Source: Phellopilus nigrolimitatus
Lineage: Eukaryota; Basidiomycota; Agaricomycetes; Hymenochaetales; Hymenochaetaceae
Length of the DNA stretch: 64,000 nt
Direction of reading: 5' to 3'
NCBI GenBank assembly: GCA_021029095.1
Contig: JAJOHG010000072.1
Location: 1-64,000, forward strand
Both the position numbers and the translations under genes were made by a program. Positions 1-10,748 of the stretch are shown in pieces. The notes under the pieces are model-generated. The model was not told the origin of the DNA. It worked only from the letters and a program-made list of their open reading frames with translations, and made no database searches. Numbering within the stretch: position 1 is the stretch's first letter; every line of letters begins with the position of its first letter.

Positions 1-1260
1 CCCGCGCCGCCGACCTGCCTCGGGGCGTCTCCATCTTCCACACACACCGCAGCGTCATCAAGGAACGACGCATCAGCCCCGACGTGGCGGAGCACCTTCC
101 ACACGTGGCGCGACGGGAGCACGACCCTGCATATATTGCGGTGCGCACCGGGCACGACGACGAAAAGGGGAAACCCAAACGCGGCGTCGTCGTCGAGACA
201 CGCCGCAGCGGCGAGGGCGTCCTCGAGCCTCCCGGGGCGCGCGTGCGCCGCGGCGGCCTCCTCGAGCGCGTACGCCCATTTCTGGGGCACGGGCGTGAGC
301 GCGTACGCAGGGCGCGGCGCGGGGCCGTACGCGGCGACAAAGTCCACGAGCGCGCGCGCGGACAGCCAATGGGCTGTTTTCTGGAGCGTGGCGCTGGGCG
401 GGAGGGCGGCGTCGGGTCGTGTCAGCACTGCCATCAGAGAAGGAGAAGAGAGAAGAAGACGCGCACCCCGCAAGGAGCTCGGGAAGCGACCAGGGCTTCA
501 CGAAGTACTTGGACGCCGTGGGCTTCTTGCGTAGCCATGCCATGCTGTCCCTTCTCGGCGGCGCGGCGTGAACGATGAAACGGCCGAGATTGAGCACGTC
601 CACGGAGACGTCGTCGTCGGCGAGGCACCACGCTGCCTCCGGGACGAAGTCGCGAAGCTCGGCGCGGTAGGGCGCCCGCGCGCCGCCGACGCGGAAGACG
701 CCGTCGTCATTCACGATGTAGAGGCTCTTGCTCCGATTCTGGAAGACGGTCTGCTGGCCCGCGAGCATGCGGAGACAGAGCACGAACTGCAAGAACAGGC
801 TTTTCCCTGCATAATGAGTATTATATTAAATAGTGCTCTGAGTAAATTGGGCGACAGACGTACCGATACCCGGGTGGCCAAAGACTGCGACGCCTCTGGC
901 TCCAATTTGATGCTCATTAGTAGAGGCGTTGCCGAGAAATGGATTGGTGAACTCGAGGGGCAGAGCGCTTGCCGTGTCTTCGCCATGGACGGGGAAACGG
1001 GCAGTATAGTCTGTTGAAAGGACGATGATGTCCTGGAGCGCCTGGAGATACTCATTCCGGACGAGTATTCCGTCGACATTAGGATCTCCAGGCAGCACTC
1101 TACAGACGAGACACTGGCGCGGAACGGGCGTCGAGTCGCCCTCGCTGGGCGAGATCTCCCTCTTCTCGAATACAGACTCAAAGGGCTTGCGCCAGGCGAT
1201 ATCGTAGAGCTCTTTTACTCGATCTCTCTCTTCCTGGAGGCGTAAAGATTCCAAAGACAT
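1..1260 (-). CDS. Crinkler/RHS-type P-loop NTPase, copy A (3' end beyond the window edge)
   Basis: I read three exons: 1260-864, 806-467 and 393 to the window edge. The Walker A motif GHPGIGKS is split by intron 1 exactly as in the copies at 1659-3610 and 16828-18800. Exon 3 must use the acceptor at 394-395; this restores the frame and aligns with the other copies (TLQK against MLQK, then the shared AYGP/KYGP motif and the downstream PSRHV/PSKHV motif). The C-terminal nuclease-like part lies off the window. Compared with the other copies it lacks the acidic Asp/Ser-rich insert before the P-loop, and exons 2-3 are very GC-rich. Family knowledge: such proteins combine a STAND-like NTPase with a restriction-endonuclease-fold domain and are proposed effectors or genome-conflict proteins. 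The role here is unknown. Confidence 0.7.
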
Positions 1261-1450
1261 TGTGCGAGACACACGTAATGAAATCTGCAATAAGAAAACC
1301 AGCTCAGTCTAGACGGTGCAAGACTGAGATGCGCATATAGACAGTCAGCCACTCCGCGGTCATAGGCAAGACAAAAGGAAATACTTGCCACCGACACGCG
1401 AGCTGCTTATGTCACACATACAACACGAACGTTTCGTCGTCCAGTTACAT

Positions 1451-3698
1451 TTTTGCCCATTCCGAATAGCAAACATTCGACCTACCCACCTGCCTCTTCC
1501 CCGGCCGACTGTAAGATGTCTAAGTACAAATGAGAAGAGACTGCACCATCGCGAGGCAACTAATCAGGCTCATGTGAGTGCTAAAATACATTGCAAATCT
1601 TAACAAATACAAAATCATAAAGATAATGGTAGCGGCGAAAATACTGAGGTGATATCTATCACTCCATGTTAAAAACGAGAAGATATTTGTCGGGCGCGTT
1701 ATGTTTCTCCTCCACAGGCTTCGCCTTTTCGGCTCTGGGAAATATAAACCCAACGTCGCTGCCAGGCGGAGCCACAGCGACAAAGCGGAACGTCTTAACG
1801 CCAAGCTTTTCCGACCAATCCAGTCCTTCTTTTTTGACTGCACGCCTAAAAGATCCAGCCGTTGCCTGAAATACAGTAGCCCTCTTCTCCTGAGCCTCGT
1901 AGACAAAGGCATTGAACGTTTCCTGGTTTCTAGCAGGACAGTAAAGTCCATCTTTGAGCTCCAGATTCTGCCCATGCACAAAGTAGGTTGCAGTGACAGG
2001 TTGCGGATCTCCTGGAAGCTTCGTGTTTGAGATCTGTAAGACCTTTCCACCAAACCCAAAGCAAAGCCACGTAAATGGCGCCTCCGACGATGGCTTTGCC
2101 CAGGCCACATTTTGTTCGCCGGCATTGCCGCGTGTCAAAGGTTTAATCGACCATTGTCCGCCTTTACGAAGCGCGATTTGGAATTCTTCGTCCAATATAT
2201 ATCTCGCAGCAGCCCGTAAGATTATTCGATCAAGAAAGTTGTAGAGGACCGCAGCGCCGTGTTCAACCTGTAAGGCTCGTGACTGACGGAGCAAATCGTA
2301 AACATGTTTCGAAGGGATCGTGATTGAAACCCGCCGACGGAAAGCACCGGGGAGGACAAGGAGGATTTTGTGCGATAGATCGTGATTCAAATCGAGCAGC
2401 ATAGAATCGCGAAAAATGTCCTTGAGCTGTTGGAGGCTTCTGAGGGAGCCGATGGTATCTTTTAATTCGTCCTCATATTTCAAGGGCAACGGAGCCCAAG
2501 TATATGCAGACCGAGCTGTAGGGCCGTATTTGACGAAGAAATTCTCGAGTTGGCGTTCGGTCAACATCTCGGAATTTTTCTGAAGCATCCGACTGAAGGG
2601 TGTTATTTAGGCGATCGATGGTAATAAAGAGAAGCGTACCCTGCAATGAGCTCGGAAAGAGTCCAGGGCTTCATGATATATTTCGACGCCGTAGGATATT
2701 TCTTTAACCACTGCAAATGATGCTTCCTTGGTGATGCGGCTTGAACAATGAAAAATGGGAGCCGGAGAGCAGCCTCTGAGACACCTTCCAAATGGATGCT
2801 CGAATCGATTAGGTACCACGTCGACCTCGGAAGAAATTGATGAAAAACGTAAGGGTCGGTTTGGCCAGGACAGTCAACCCTAAAAACGCCTTCATCGTTT
2901 ATAATATATAGATTTTTGGCTTGGTTTTGGAAAATGGTTGGTTGTCCTGCAAGCATGCGAAGACAAAGTATGAAATGCAAAAAAAGGCTTTTCCCTGAAT
3001 AATACTATCTACAAATCACACCATTAAAAAAATTGCACAACATACCGATCCCTGGATGACCAAGTACAGCGACACCGTCTGCCCCATTTACATTCTCGTT
3101 AACAGAGTTATGGGTGAGAAAAGGATTTCTAAAATCCAGGGGTAAGTCGTCAGGACGCAAGCCGCTGCCAACATTTGCTTCATCATCCGCAGTCTGGTCC
3201 ACGCTAGTATCTACACCACTGTCCACTTGCATGCTGTCAAATCCATCGCGCCCACTTCCACTAACAGATGAGCTCGCAGCCACATCCTCGTCATCGTCAT
3301 CGACCGCAAAACGCAAAGTATGGTTTTTTGAAAGTGCGATCACGTCGTGCAGAGCTTCCAGGTACTCGTTCCGGACGAATATTCCATTGACATCCAAGTC
3401 TCCAATTGGCCCTCTGCAGACCAGACACTGGCTTGGAACGGGCGTCGAGTCTGTAACTTTGTCGTTGCCCTCGCTGCGTTGAATTTCCCTTTTCTCGAAG
3501 ACGGTTTCAAAGGGCCTACGCCAAGTGATATCGTAAAGCTCTTGCACTTCATCTCGCGATCCTTGCAGATGAACGGCAAGCGTAGAATCCAGAAGAGATT
3601 TCAAAGCCATTGTTAAACTGAGACAGAGCTGGATGTTAGAGGCCACTTGTGGTATCGCGTATTTGTAGTTATTATGCTTTGTCATTCGGCAAACTCGG
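1451..3698. repeat. Duplication unit B, containing Crinkler-like copy B
   Basis: The whole stretch, including about 200 bp of 3' flank and about 90 bp of 5' flank, is highly similar to 16609-18888 in the same orientation. Similarity begins at the shared word CCGAATAGCAAACATTCG and ends at GGCAAACTCGG. Beyond that point the two copies carry different but related terminal-repeat sequences, both containing TATTGCACACC. Confidence 0.8.
1659..3610 (-). CDS. Crinkler/RHS-type P-loop NTPase with C-terminal REase-like domain, copy B
   Basis: Three exons (3610-3046, 2994-2640, 2592-1659) give 617 codons in one frame. The start is the ATG at 3610, conserved in copies A and C; an in-frame upstream ATG at 3781 lies outside the duplicated unit. 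An acidic spacer precedes the Walker A motif GHPGIGKS (residues 184-191, spanning intron 1). A hydrophobic strand ending in Asp, YLID at about 249-252, is a Walker B candidate. The C-terminal part has an EE pair at about 442-443, DGLY with Asp at 521, and VFQAT around 548-552, a spacing reminiscent of the PD-(D/E)XK nuclease of Crinkler/RHS proteins. Classification is by motif and layout, not by search. Nothing indicates its partners or regulation. It is intact as read. Confidence 0.72.
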
Positions 3699-3704
3699 TC
3701 GAGG

Positions 3705-3960
3705 TGGGTCCAGAAAGTATTGCACACCGCCTTATATGGAACATGTTCACCCGCACGGAGAAACCAGCCAACATGCCGCATCCCGGTTCAACTTCACACA
3801 AAATGGCCATTTAAATTTCAGAAAGAACACGGAAAGTTGTGGAGTGTCTGTCGTATATACAGATGATAGCAATGCAGATATTTTCGACTCGACATGGCAT
3901 GTTGGATTTTCTTCTAGGTATGTTGCCATATAAGGCAGCGTGCAGTACTTTCTGGACCCA
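3705..3960. mobile_element. MITE-like element with imperfect 35-40-bp terminal inverted repeats
   Basis: The left end starts TGGGTCCAGAAAGTATTGCA and the right end, reverse-complemented, starts TGGGTCCAGAAAGTACTGCA; similarity continues through CCTTATATGG on both sides. It is 256 bp with no coding capacity. No clear target duplication is visible, so exact ends are uncertain. It sits about 95 bp upstream of the start of copy B. Confidence 0.6.
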
Positions 3961-4030
3961 TTTGTATGTGTAGAAAGTAGACTCAAATTTGATTTTGAGA
4001 ATCTCAACTCTCAAGCTCAACTTTGAGCCC

Positions 4031-4303
4031 CTACAAGTGGATTTAATAAGTTACGGACCGGCCGAAAAAGGAAATTGCTCATACCAGCTCTTGAGCACCC
4101 TGCAATGCCAGTATTTTTTTTAGGGTATGGCTCCTGCGGCTTGGCTGCGGAACAAATAAACAAGAACCACAGTGATAATGAGGTTTTTCTTTGGCGAGTT
4201 GAGACTTTTTATCACGCATGAGCGGTGAGATCCACAGTTTTGACGCGCGCCGACACGCCTTCCCTTTGACGGCCTGTCCGTAACTTTTTAAATCCACCTG
4301 TAG
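4031..4303. mobile_element. MITE-like element with 34-bp terminal inverted repeats
   Basis: The arm at 4031-4064 (starting CTACAAGTGGATTTAATAAG) pairs with the arm at 4270-4303 with about four mismatches. The interior of about 200 bp has no supported gene. The target duplication is not evident. Confidence 0.55.
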
Positions 4304-4563
4304 TTTACGGCCCCCCTTAATAAGGAAGATGGTTCCCGTCCGCGTCCCGCACACATACGTTTCCTCCGTTGTCATTCACCACTGCCTACGGCACACCTCC
4401 AGCTCAAGTCGCTTTAAAATACATTCTATATTATGTAGTATCTGCATGAGGCCTTCATCGGATCTGCAACCGAGCTGGAAAATGTGGCCAGGCCTACAAC
4501 CTAGCTCACGTGACAGAAATGGAAAGCAAACGGTACAACCTCGAATTGACCGTGTATATGTTT

Positions 4564-4960
4564 GACGGTCGTTACTGGACAAAATAGTGGACTTAGACTT
4601 GAGATAGTGATGATCATCGATGATCATCGATGATCACTAGTGATCACTAGTGATCACTGGTGAAAACCAAGTCTAAGAGCTATTCATCGATGATCACTAG
4701 TGATCACTAGTGATCGTCGATGAATGGGCACTTGGGTTTCATCGTTCACTAGTGATCACTAGTGATCATTAATGAATGGTTCATTGTTCATCAGTGATCA
4801 TCAATGAACATTGTGTTTCGACTTGAGCGTTCACCAGTCATCGATGAACAGTGAAATTCTATCTATTCAAGTCTAATAAAAAGCCTCATAAATGAGCAAT
4901 GATCGGTGAATGGACTTGACTGGCGTTCACCATTCACCGATGAGTGGTGAATGCCTCAAA
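4564..4960 (+). repeat. GATC-rich palindromic repeat block, left arm
   Basis: The block is made almost wholly of overlapping palindromic words (TGATCA, ACTAGT, ATCGAT) arranged as TGATCACTAGTGATCATCGA-type strings. It begins with GACGGTCG and is matched, inverted, by the block at 8945-9319. Shared landmarks in the same order are GACAAAA, GGACTT, GAAAACCAAGTC, AAGAGCTATTCATCGATG. The two arms enclose the zinc-finger gene at 5400-8611. Confidence 0.7.
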
Positions 4961-5399
4961 TCCGAGATCATCCGACAAAAAGACTATAATTTAATAATTA
5001 GTAGTAACACAGCCGCAAACTGTGATCGACGTTCTGCTTCGTCCTGTTACGCGATATCGGGCGGACGCCGGACACTCGCCCTCGTTCCCACGCTCTCGTC
5101 CAACCCAGCTCCTGAGGTTTCGAGACAATCTCCCCGTCTCGTCTGCACAGTCCATCATGTCCGGACGCAGCTTTGGAAGCAGGCGCTTAACGCTGCGCAT
5201 GCGTCGACTACGACAGCCTAAGTTTGTCCGACACCTCGTCGCTCGTGAGCTTGGACGAATACAAGAACCGCAATAGCAGCGGCTCTCCGCTGTCTCTTTC
5301 GTTCGGATCGGCGGTGCACACCGAGCCGGAGGATGATAGCGTCCCTGTCAGCTCGAGGGACACCGGGTTACTTGTTTTTTAAGAAAAACGAAGACAGTC

Positions 5400-8300
5400 A
5401 TGAACGGCGGGAGCTGGTCGACAGTGCAGGATTTCCACTCCTTGTCCGGATTGGAGTCTGAGTTTGACGCAAGCGCGTTCGATGGTACGTCCTTGTTGTT
5501 CAAATCTCTGTTTCGTTTTTTGTTTTGTTTTGTTCTAATATTAAGAAAAAAGCGTGGTACTCCGCGGATCCTTCTGCAGATTTCGAGCGGCTGAAGTTGT
5601 CCGAATCCTCCGAGTCCTTCGAGCGAAACACGCAATGGCTGCGCGACCAGACGTCGCGCGCTATCAACGGCATCATGACATCCGAGTTTGTCGTCTCCAA
5701 TGGTTCCTCACTTGCGCTGAGCGGCGACAATCTGGATGCGCAGAGCCCGTTTGACGGCGACCTCGCACTCCAGCAGGACAATGGCCGTTACTATTACACG
5801 TACACCTCCGGGAGCTCGTCGTCTGCCGCGTCCGCGTCAGCTGCTCACGACGACGTCAGCATCGGCGAGCACGGCAGCCACCGCGTCGCGGACTGGCGCG
5901 ATCCGAAACTACACTGGCTTGCGTCTCAGAAGACCCAGTCCAAGTCTGGCTCGTCCGACTATCCCTCCCCCTCCTCGTCGTCGAATCGCCAATCCGCGTC
6001 CTCGTCGACCTCCGACCCTCTTCCACGCACCGCAGACACCCCACCCGAGGTCCGACAGCTCGTGCCGCCCGCGTGCACGGACTGCTCCGCGTGCGGCGTT
6101 TTGCTCGACGCATTCCGCTACGTGTGCTCGACGTGCGGGGAGCGCACGCCGCGCCCGCGTGCGAGCGCCGGGGCGAACGGCCATGCGAACGGTTATGCGG
6201 ACGGAAAGGGCAAGGCGCGCGCCGACGTCGTCGACGTGTCAATGTTCGACCCGCTCGCGTACCCGCCGCGCGCACACACGAACGGTAAGCCGTTCCCCGC
6301 GCGCCCGCGCCCGCTGCCCACGCTCCCCTCCGCACCCTCCGCGCCCTCCGCGTCGTCCGCGTCGTCGTCGTCGACGGTCGCGGGCGACGGCGGGTACGAG
6401 CTGTGCCCGGGCTGCTTTGAGACGGCCGGCGTGCTGCATGCGCTGGCGGGCGGCGCAGCGCCCGACGAGCCGACCTCCGCCTCGCCGGAGGATCAGCGCA
6501 CGCTGAGCCAGCTGCGGCGCGCGGCGCCGAGGCAGAAAGGCCACTTCCGCCATGCGTACCTCGAGAAGCTTTGGAGCGCATCGGGGTGGAAAGACGTCGG
6601 TGCGTGACTCGTCTCTTTTTGATCTCGATATTAGCGGATGCTGAGTAGTCTGGATGGTGCAGAGCAAGACAATATAAGCGAGTGTACGATCTGCAACACC
6701 TCGCTGACGGCGCCGCGCTACAAATGCGCATCGTGCAAGAACGTTGTACTCTGCCGCGCATGCTACAGGTCCGTGCCATGGCTTCGCATTATCTTCAGGA
6801 GAGGGAAATCCATCTAGTAGGCGCGGCCCCATAACCGAGGGTGACTGATAATCGGCTGAATACTGCTGCTCGAGAGGCACTGTCTTAGAGTGTCCCTTTT
6901 CATAAGCCTCAGACCATTTAGCAAGAAAGAGCTACTTGAGTCCTGTGCGCAAAATGTCGTATCGAGTTTTTTTGATAGCTCCAACGACGGCGGAATTGAA
7001 GAAACTTGCTCAAGTCAACACGTATCACAGGAAAACGGCGTCCTCATCTGAAATAGCTGAGGACAAAAGGTTGACAACACCTGAGCTTGACCGTCAAACC
7101 TGCATTGATCGAGCTGCTACGCAGCCTGAGGATACTGTTGATGACTGGATTTTACCTCCAGCAACTCTTGACGCGGCGAGCCAGCGGATTTCAGAAATGT
7201 ACCAAAACATTATTTTCGCTGATGAAGAAGAGGAACAGAGTGGGTACGAGGGAGAAGAGAGCGGGTGGGATGACTCGCAGCTGAAAGGTGACGAAATCTC
7301 ACATGCAAGTGTGTGCTCACCTCCATCCAGAACGTGCAAAATCGGCTTACTTCGTGTCCTTCAGTCGCGAAGGAGGGCACTCTGATTTCATGGCCCCCGA
7401 CCAACCTTGAACATACGCGCTCGCAGATGTCCTTAGCTCGGACATAGGGCCTCTCCCGTGTCAATACCAGTACTCAATTTGAAACTCAGGAGAATTCTAA
7501 GTTTGAGTCGTACGCGCACACGTCGACCTCTTCGATCGCGGCGCTTCCAATGTTTATTATCAACCTGCATACTCTTGCATCCCTTTCTACTCTCGTTTCC
7601 ATTACAACTGCACCTGGTCCGACGAAATTCACACCCAGCAGACGCGTGCGCGCGGACTCGCTTCGGGAGGCCGATGCAGTCACCATCATCGGGTCCGGCT
7701 CGAAACATGCACGCGGCAGCTGCTGTGATTACAAGACGCTCGACCTCCGCATCGCGTGCAAGGGGTGCAACCAGAGCAACGTCAGCGTGCGGTTCCAATG
7801 TGCGACGTGCCCTGCGACGAAGACCCAGTCGTATAGCTTGGTGCGTTTTCCCTATATTTGCAAAATGATGCGGGGCTTACTGGAGTTGTTGTTCGCTCTT
7901 CGTACTGCTCTGTTCAGTGCGCCACCTGCAAGCAGCGATTGTATCTTCTTCACGACCCAATGCATATTTTCTTTAAGCTACCGCGGCCCATGGATCGTCC
8001 AATTGAGTCGCAATTTGCCATTCTGCCAATCCTGTACGTCCCCATCGCTTTCCTTCACATATCGTGTTTCGTAAACTAACGTCTGTTCGCGGATGTTAGG
8101 TACAGGCAGCCCGCAGGTCCAGCAGGTCGACTCAACTCCGCTCATCCCAAAGGTCCGTACGCCCTTCCGTGTCCGGAAAACCAGTCCTCTTTTTCTGACA
8201 CAGTTTCATCTGCTGTTCCAGCTTATGTCACAACGCTCTACCACAACGTGGCGCTGTGTGATCACTGCATGGACCGCATCAAAGGCGTGTGGTTCCGTTG

Positions 8301-8611
8301 TGTGTACTGCGCGAAGGATCTCTGCGATGTGTGTGAAAACTTGAATCCGCACGCGCATGATCGCACCCATTTCTTCTATGTTTTTAAGGCGCCGGTGAAT
8401 ACTTTGTTCTCTTGTGCTTTAAGTTTTTGTGTCTCTTATTATTACAACTCGGCTTATTTTATTTTAGGTGGATATGCAGATTTTCAGGTGAGAATAAATG
8501 TGTCTGTGTCATGTTTTATCTGACCGTTCGTTGCTTCGCAGGATCGTCGCAGAGCTGGATAATCTGGAAGGGAGTCTGCCGGTGCTGAAGTATCCCGTGT
8601 ATTACTCGTAA
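5400..8611 (+). CDS. ZZ-type / multi-zinc-finger protein
   Basis: A multi-exon gene read from the ATG at 5400 (exon 5400-5484, then 5553 to about 6595) to the TAA at 8609-8611. The long second exon is Ser/Pro-rich and carries Cys pairs (CTDCSACG, CSTCGE, ELCPGC). Later exons add CTICN..CASCKN..CRAC, CKGCN..CATC, CATCKQ with HDPMHIFFKLPRP, and CDHCMDR..CVYCAKDLCDVCE with HAHDRTHFF. These Cx2C pairs plus a terminal His pair are the signature of ZZ zinc fingers, usually protein-interaction modules. The join at about 6595/6635 needs a weak GTCGGT donor, and the 6920-7290 part changes frame near a T-run, so exon structure is uncertain there. Upstream of 5400, coding-like sequence (about 5213-5363) in another frame suggests a missed first exon or a homopolymer frameshift. 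Confidence 0.65.
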
Positions 8612-8944
8612 TGTCACTTCTGTTCGCTAACATTTTATTGCCAATTAGCATCACATGTATTTTGTCTTCCTGTACTTCCAGTGCTTGTTGTATATGTAGC
8701 GGATGCATTTCAATCTTCTTGGAAAATTCATGGGTTGGCTCAGAGTGCAAAAAAGCGTAAACAAGACATAGAAACGTGTTGAGGGGCACTCTGATTTATG
8801 TTTGTTTGGAAAAGAAAACTAGACGATGGATTGTTCAAGAGTGTGGCTCCGGGATCTACCCTATGACGTGCCACCGACTGCAGCTTCGAAATGATGTGTC
8901 GTAAGGACATCGGGTCTGGTCGGAAAAGAGGTTATTTGTAATAA

Positions 8945-9319
8945 AACTGGTCTTTCAAAGTCGTTTTCATTGATCATAAATGAACAATGATTAAGATTTG
9001 ACTTTTAAAAATCATTACTCACTGATGATCATCAATGATCATCAATGATTAGTAATCACTAGTGATCACTAGTGATCAATGAAAACATAACTTTTTTCAT
9101 TGATGATCATTGATGACTGGTGAATTCCAAGTCTCCGTTCATTGATATTCATCGATGATCACTAGTGATCACTAGTGATCATCGATGAATAGCTCTTGGA
9201 CTTGGTTTTCACCAGTGATCACTAGTGATCATCGATGATCATCGATGATCATTGATGAATTTCCCAAGTCAAAGTCCAAAATCCCCAAGTCCAATGTTTT
9301 TTGTCCGATAGCGACCGTC
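8945..9319 (-). repeat. GATC-rich palindromic repeat block, right arm
   Basis: Inverted partner of 4564-4960. Read on the minus strand it gives GACGGTCG, GACAAAA, GGACTT, then the same run of CATCGATGATCACTAGTGAT words and GAAAACCAAGTC-AAGAGCTATTC. Divergence between the arms is moderate, with indels. Confidence 0.7.
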
Positions 9320-9854
9320 ATATATATGTTGTATTTCTATCATATATGCCCGAAAAGAAGTTTTTCACAGTTAGACATCCCGTTCAGCATTTTCTTAGAT
9401 GTGCGGGCCGTAGACTTTCTACACCCACTTCAACAAAATCACGAGAAAAAAAGTTTACACATAGGAGAATCTAGACAAATGATCCTCTACCCACGCAGCT
9501 CGCGCTCGCTAGACTCGTCAAGTCAATTGGCAACGTCGTGCGGTTCAAATCGCAGGCATTGCGTTGAGTGCCAAAGACTAGGACGACATGAAGCGCGCAC
9601 TTGACCCTCGACAATTCTGAAACGGCTCACGCACACCGAGCGCGTACCAAGCGCCAGCTCATTGTAAGCACGGCGGCGGCGACGGGGGCAACGACGTCGA
9701 CGACCCGCCGCGGACGAGTGATTTACTAATCACGACCATGTGGTCCAATTACCTGATGATGGCTATGTTGTGCACGTATGTTTTTCCGCTTTTCCCCATC
9801 CGAGTCAGCATATACCCTCACGTCCTTTCTGACCCCCCAGTCCGTCCACCATCA
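9320..9854. other. Intergenic, no gene supported
   Basis: No conserved coding sequence is seen. The stretch near 9660-9720 is GGC/GAC-rich. The upstream part of the following gene lies here; no specific promoter element can be named with confidence. Confidence 0.5.
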
Positions 9855-10630
9855 ATGGCAGCGACAACACCCCCGCCCACCTTCACCCTCCCCAGCGTGC
9901 GCTACGGCGTCCCGCCCCCGGGGCAAGCCTCCAGCTCGCTTGGCCCACCGCTCCCCGACCCCGCCTCCGACAGCGTGCTCTACTTCTCTGCCACCGGCGC
10001 CGCCATCCCCCGCGGCGCCGACGTGCGCGACCGCACCGGGCGCACGCGCTTCCGCCTCTCCAGCGCCGGCCCGGGCCAGATGTCGCTCGTGGACGCTGCC
10101 ACAGGCGCCGACCTTGCGCGCGTCGAGCGCGGCCGTGTTTTCTACGGCGACGCGGAGCACCCCGTCAAGGCGACGCGCTTCGTCGCGCGTAACACCCCCG
10201 GGAACACGTGCGTGCCCCCCCGTCCTATCTTTTGTTGCCCGGACGGCTGAGCGGAACGCAGCGGGCCCGTCCTGACGCATGACGGGCAGACGTACGAGTG
10301 GGTGCAGGAGATCTTCTACGCGCTCGTGCGTGTCCCCTTTCTTCTCAAAAAAAGCCAAAACATCTGACCCCAGCCCCGCCCCGCCAGGTCCGCACGACGC
10401 CCGGCGCAGAGCGCGTCGCCGTCATCTACAACTATAAGCGCAACCCCGTCGTCGAGATGCTGCCCGCCGGGCAGCGCGTCCCCGGGCTCGAGGCGCACAT
10501 CCTCTTCGCTGCGGCGCTTATTGAGTCCAAGGTCGCGAGCGAGAAGCGCGTGGGCGCCGGCGCAGGAGGCGGGGTCGCCAGGGCCCTCCGCGGTGTCCTC
10601 CCCGGGAAAAACAAGTCTATAACTGCTTGA
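9855..10630 (+). CDS. Small basidiomycete protein, DUF6593-like
   Basis: Three exons (9855-10207, 10262-10325, 10388-10630) give 219 codons with clean GT..AG introns of 54 and 62 nt. The first 40 residues are Pro-rich. Then follows a compact beta-rich region (DRTGRTRFRLSS, ARVERGRVFYGD, DGQTYEWVQEIF) and a conserved end with VIYNYKRNPVVEMLPAG and an alpha-helical tail (LEAHILFAAALIESK). This layout resembles basidiomycete DUF6593 proteins, whose function is unknown. There is no signal peptide or membrane segment. Its 3' end lies about 120 bp from the convergent PUF6 stop codon. Confidence 0.7.
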
Positions 10631-10748
10631 AATATGGATGTAACATTGCACATGTGTAGCACAAATCAAAGCATACAATGAGAAAATAGGCATCGGACGA
10701 GAGAACCCCTCATACGATCGAAAAAAGCACTCAAAAGCGAGAAACCCG

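Noticed and set aside
5856..6779. 307-codon open frame on the minus strand
   Set aside because: Arg/Ser-rich antisense shadow of the GC-rich zinc-finger exon.
9499..9575. tRNA-like stretch with a B-box-like GGTTCAAATC
   Set aside because: No 7-bp acceptor stem or convincing D and anticodon arms could be paired; only a 4-bp T-stem is visible.
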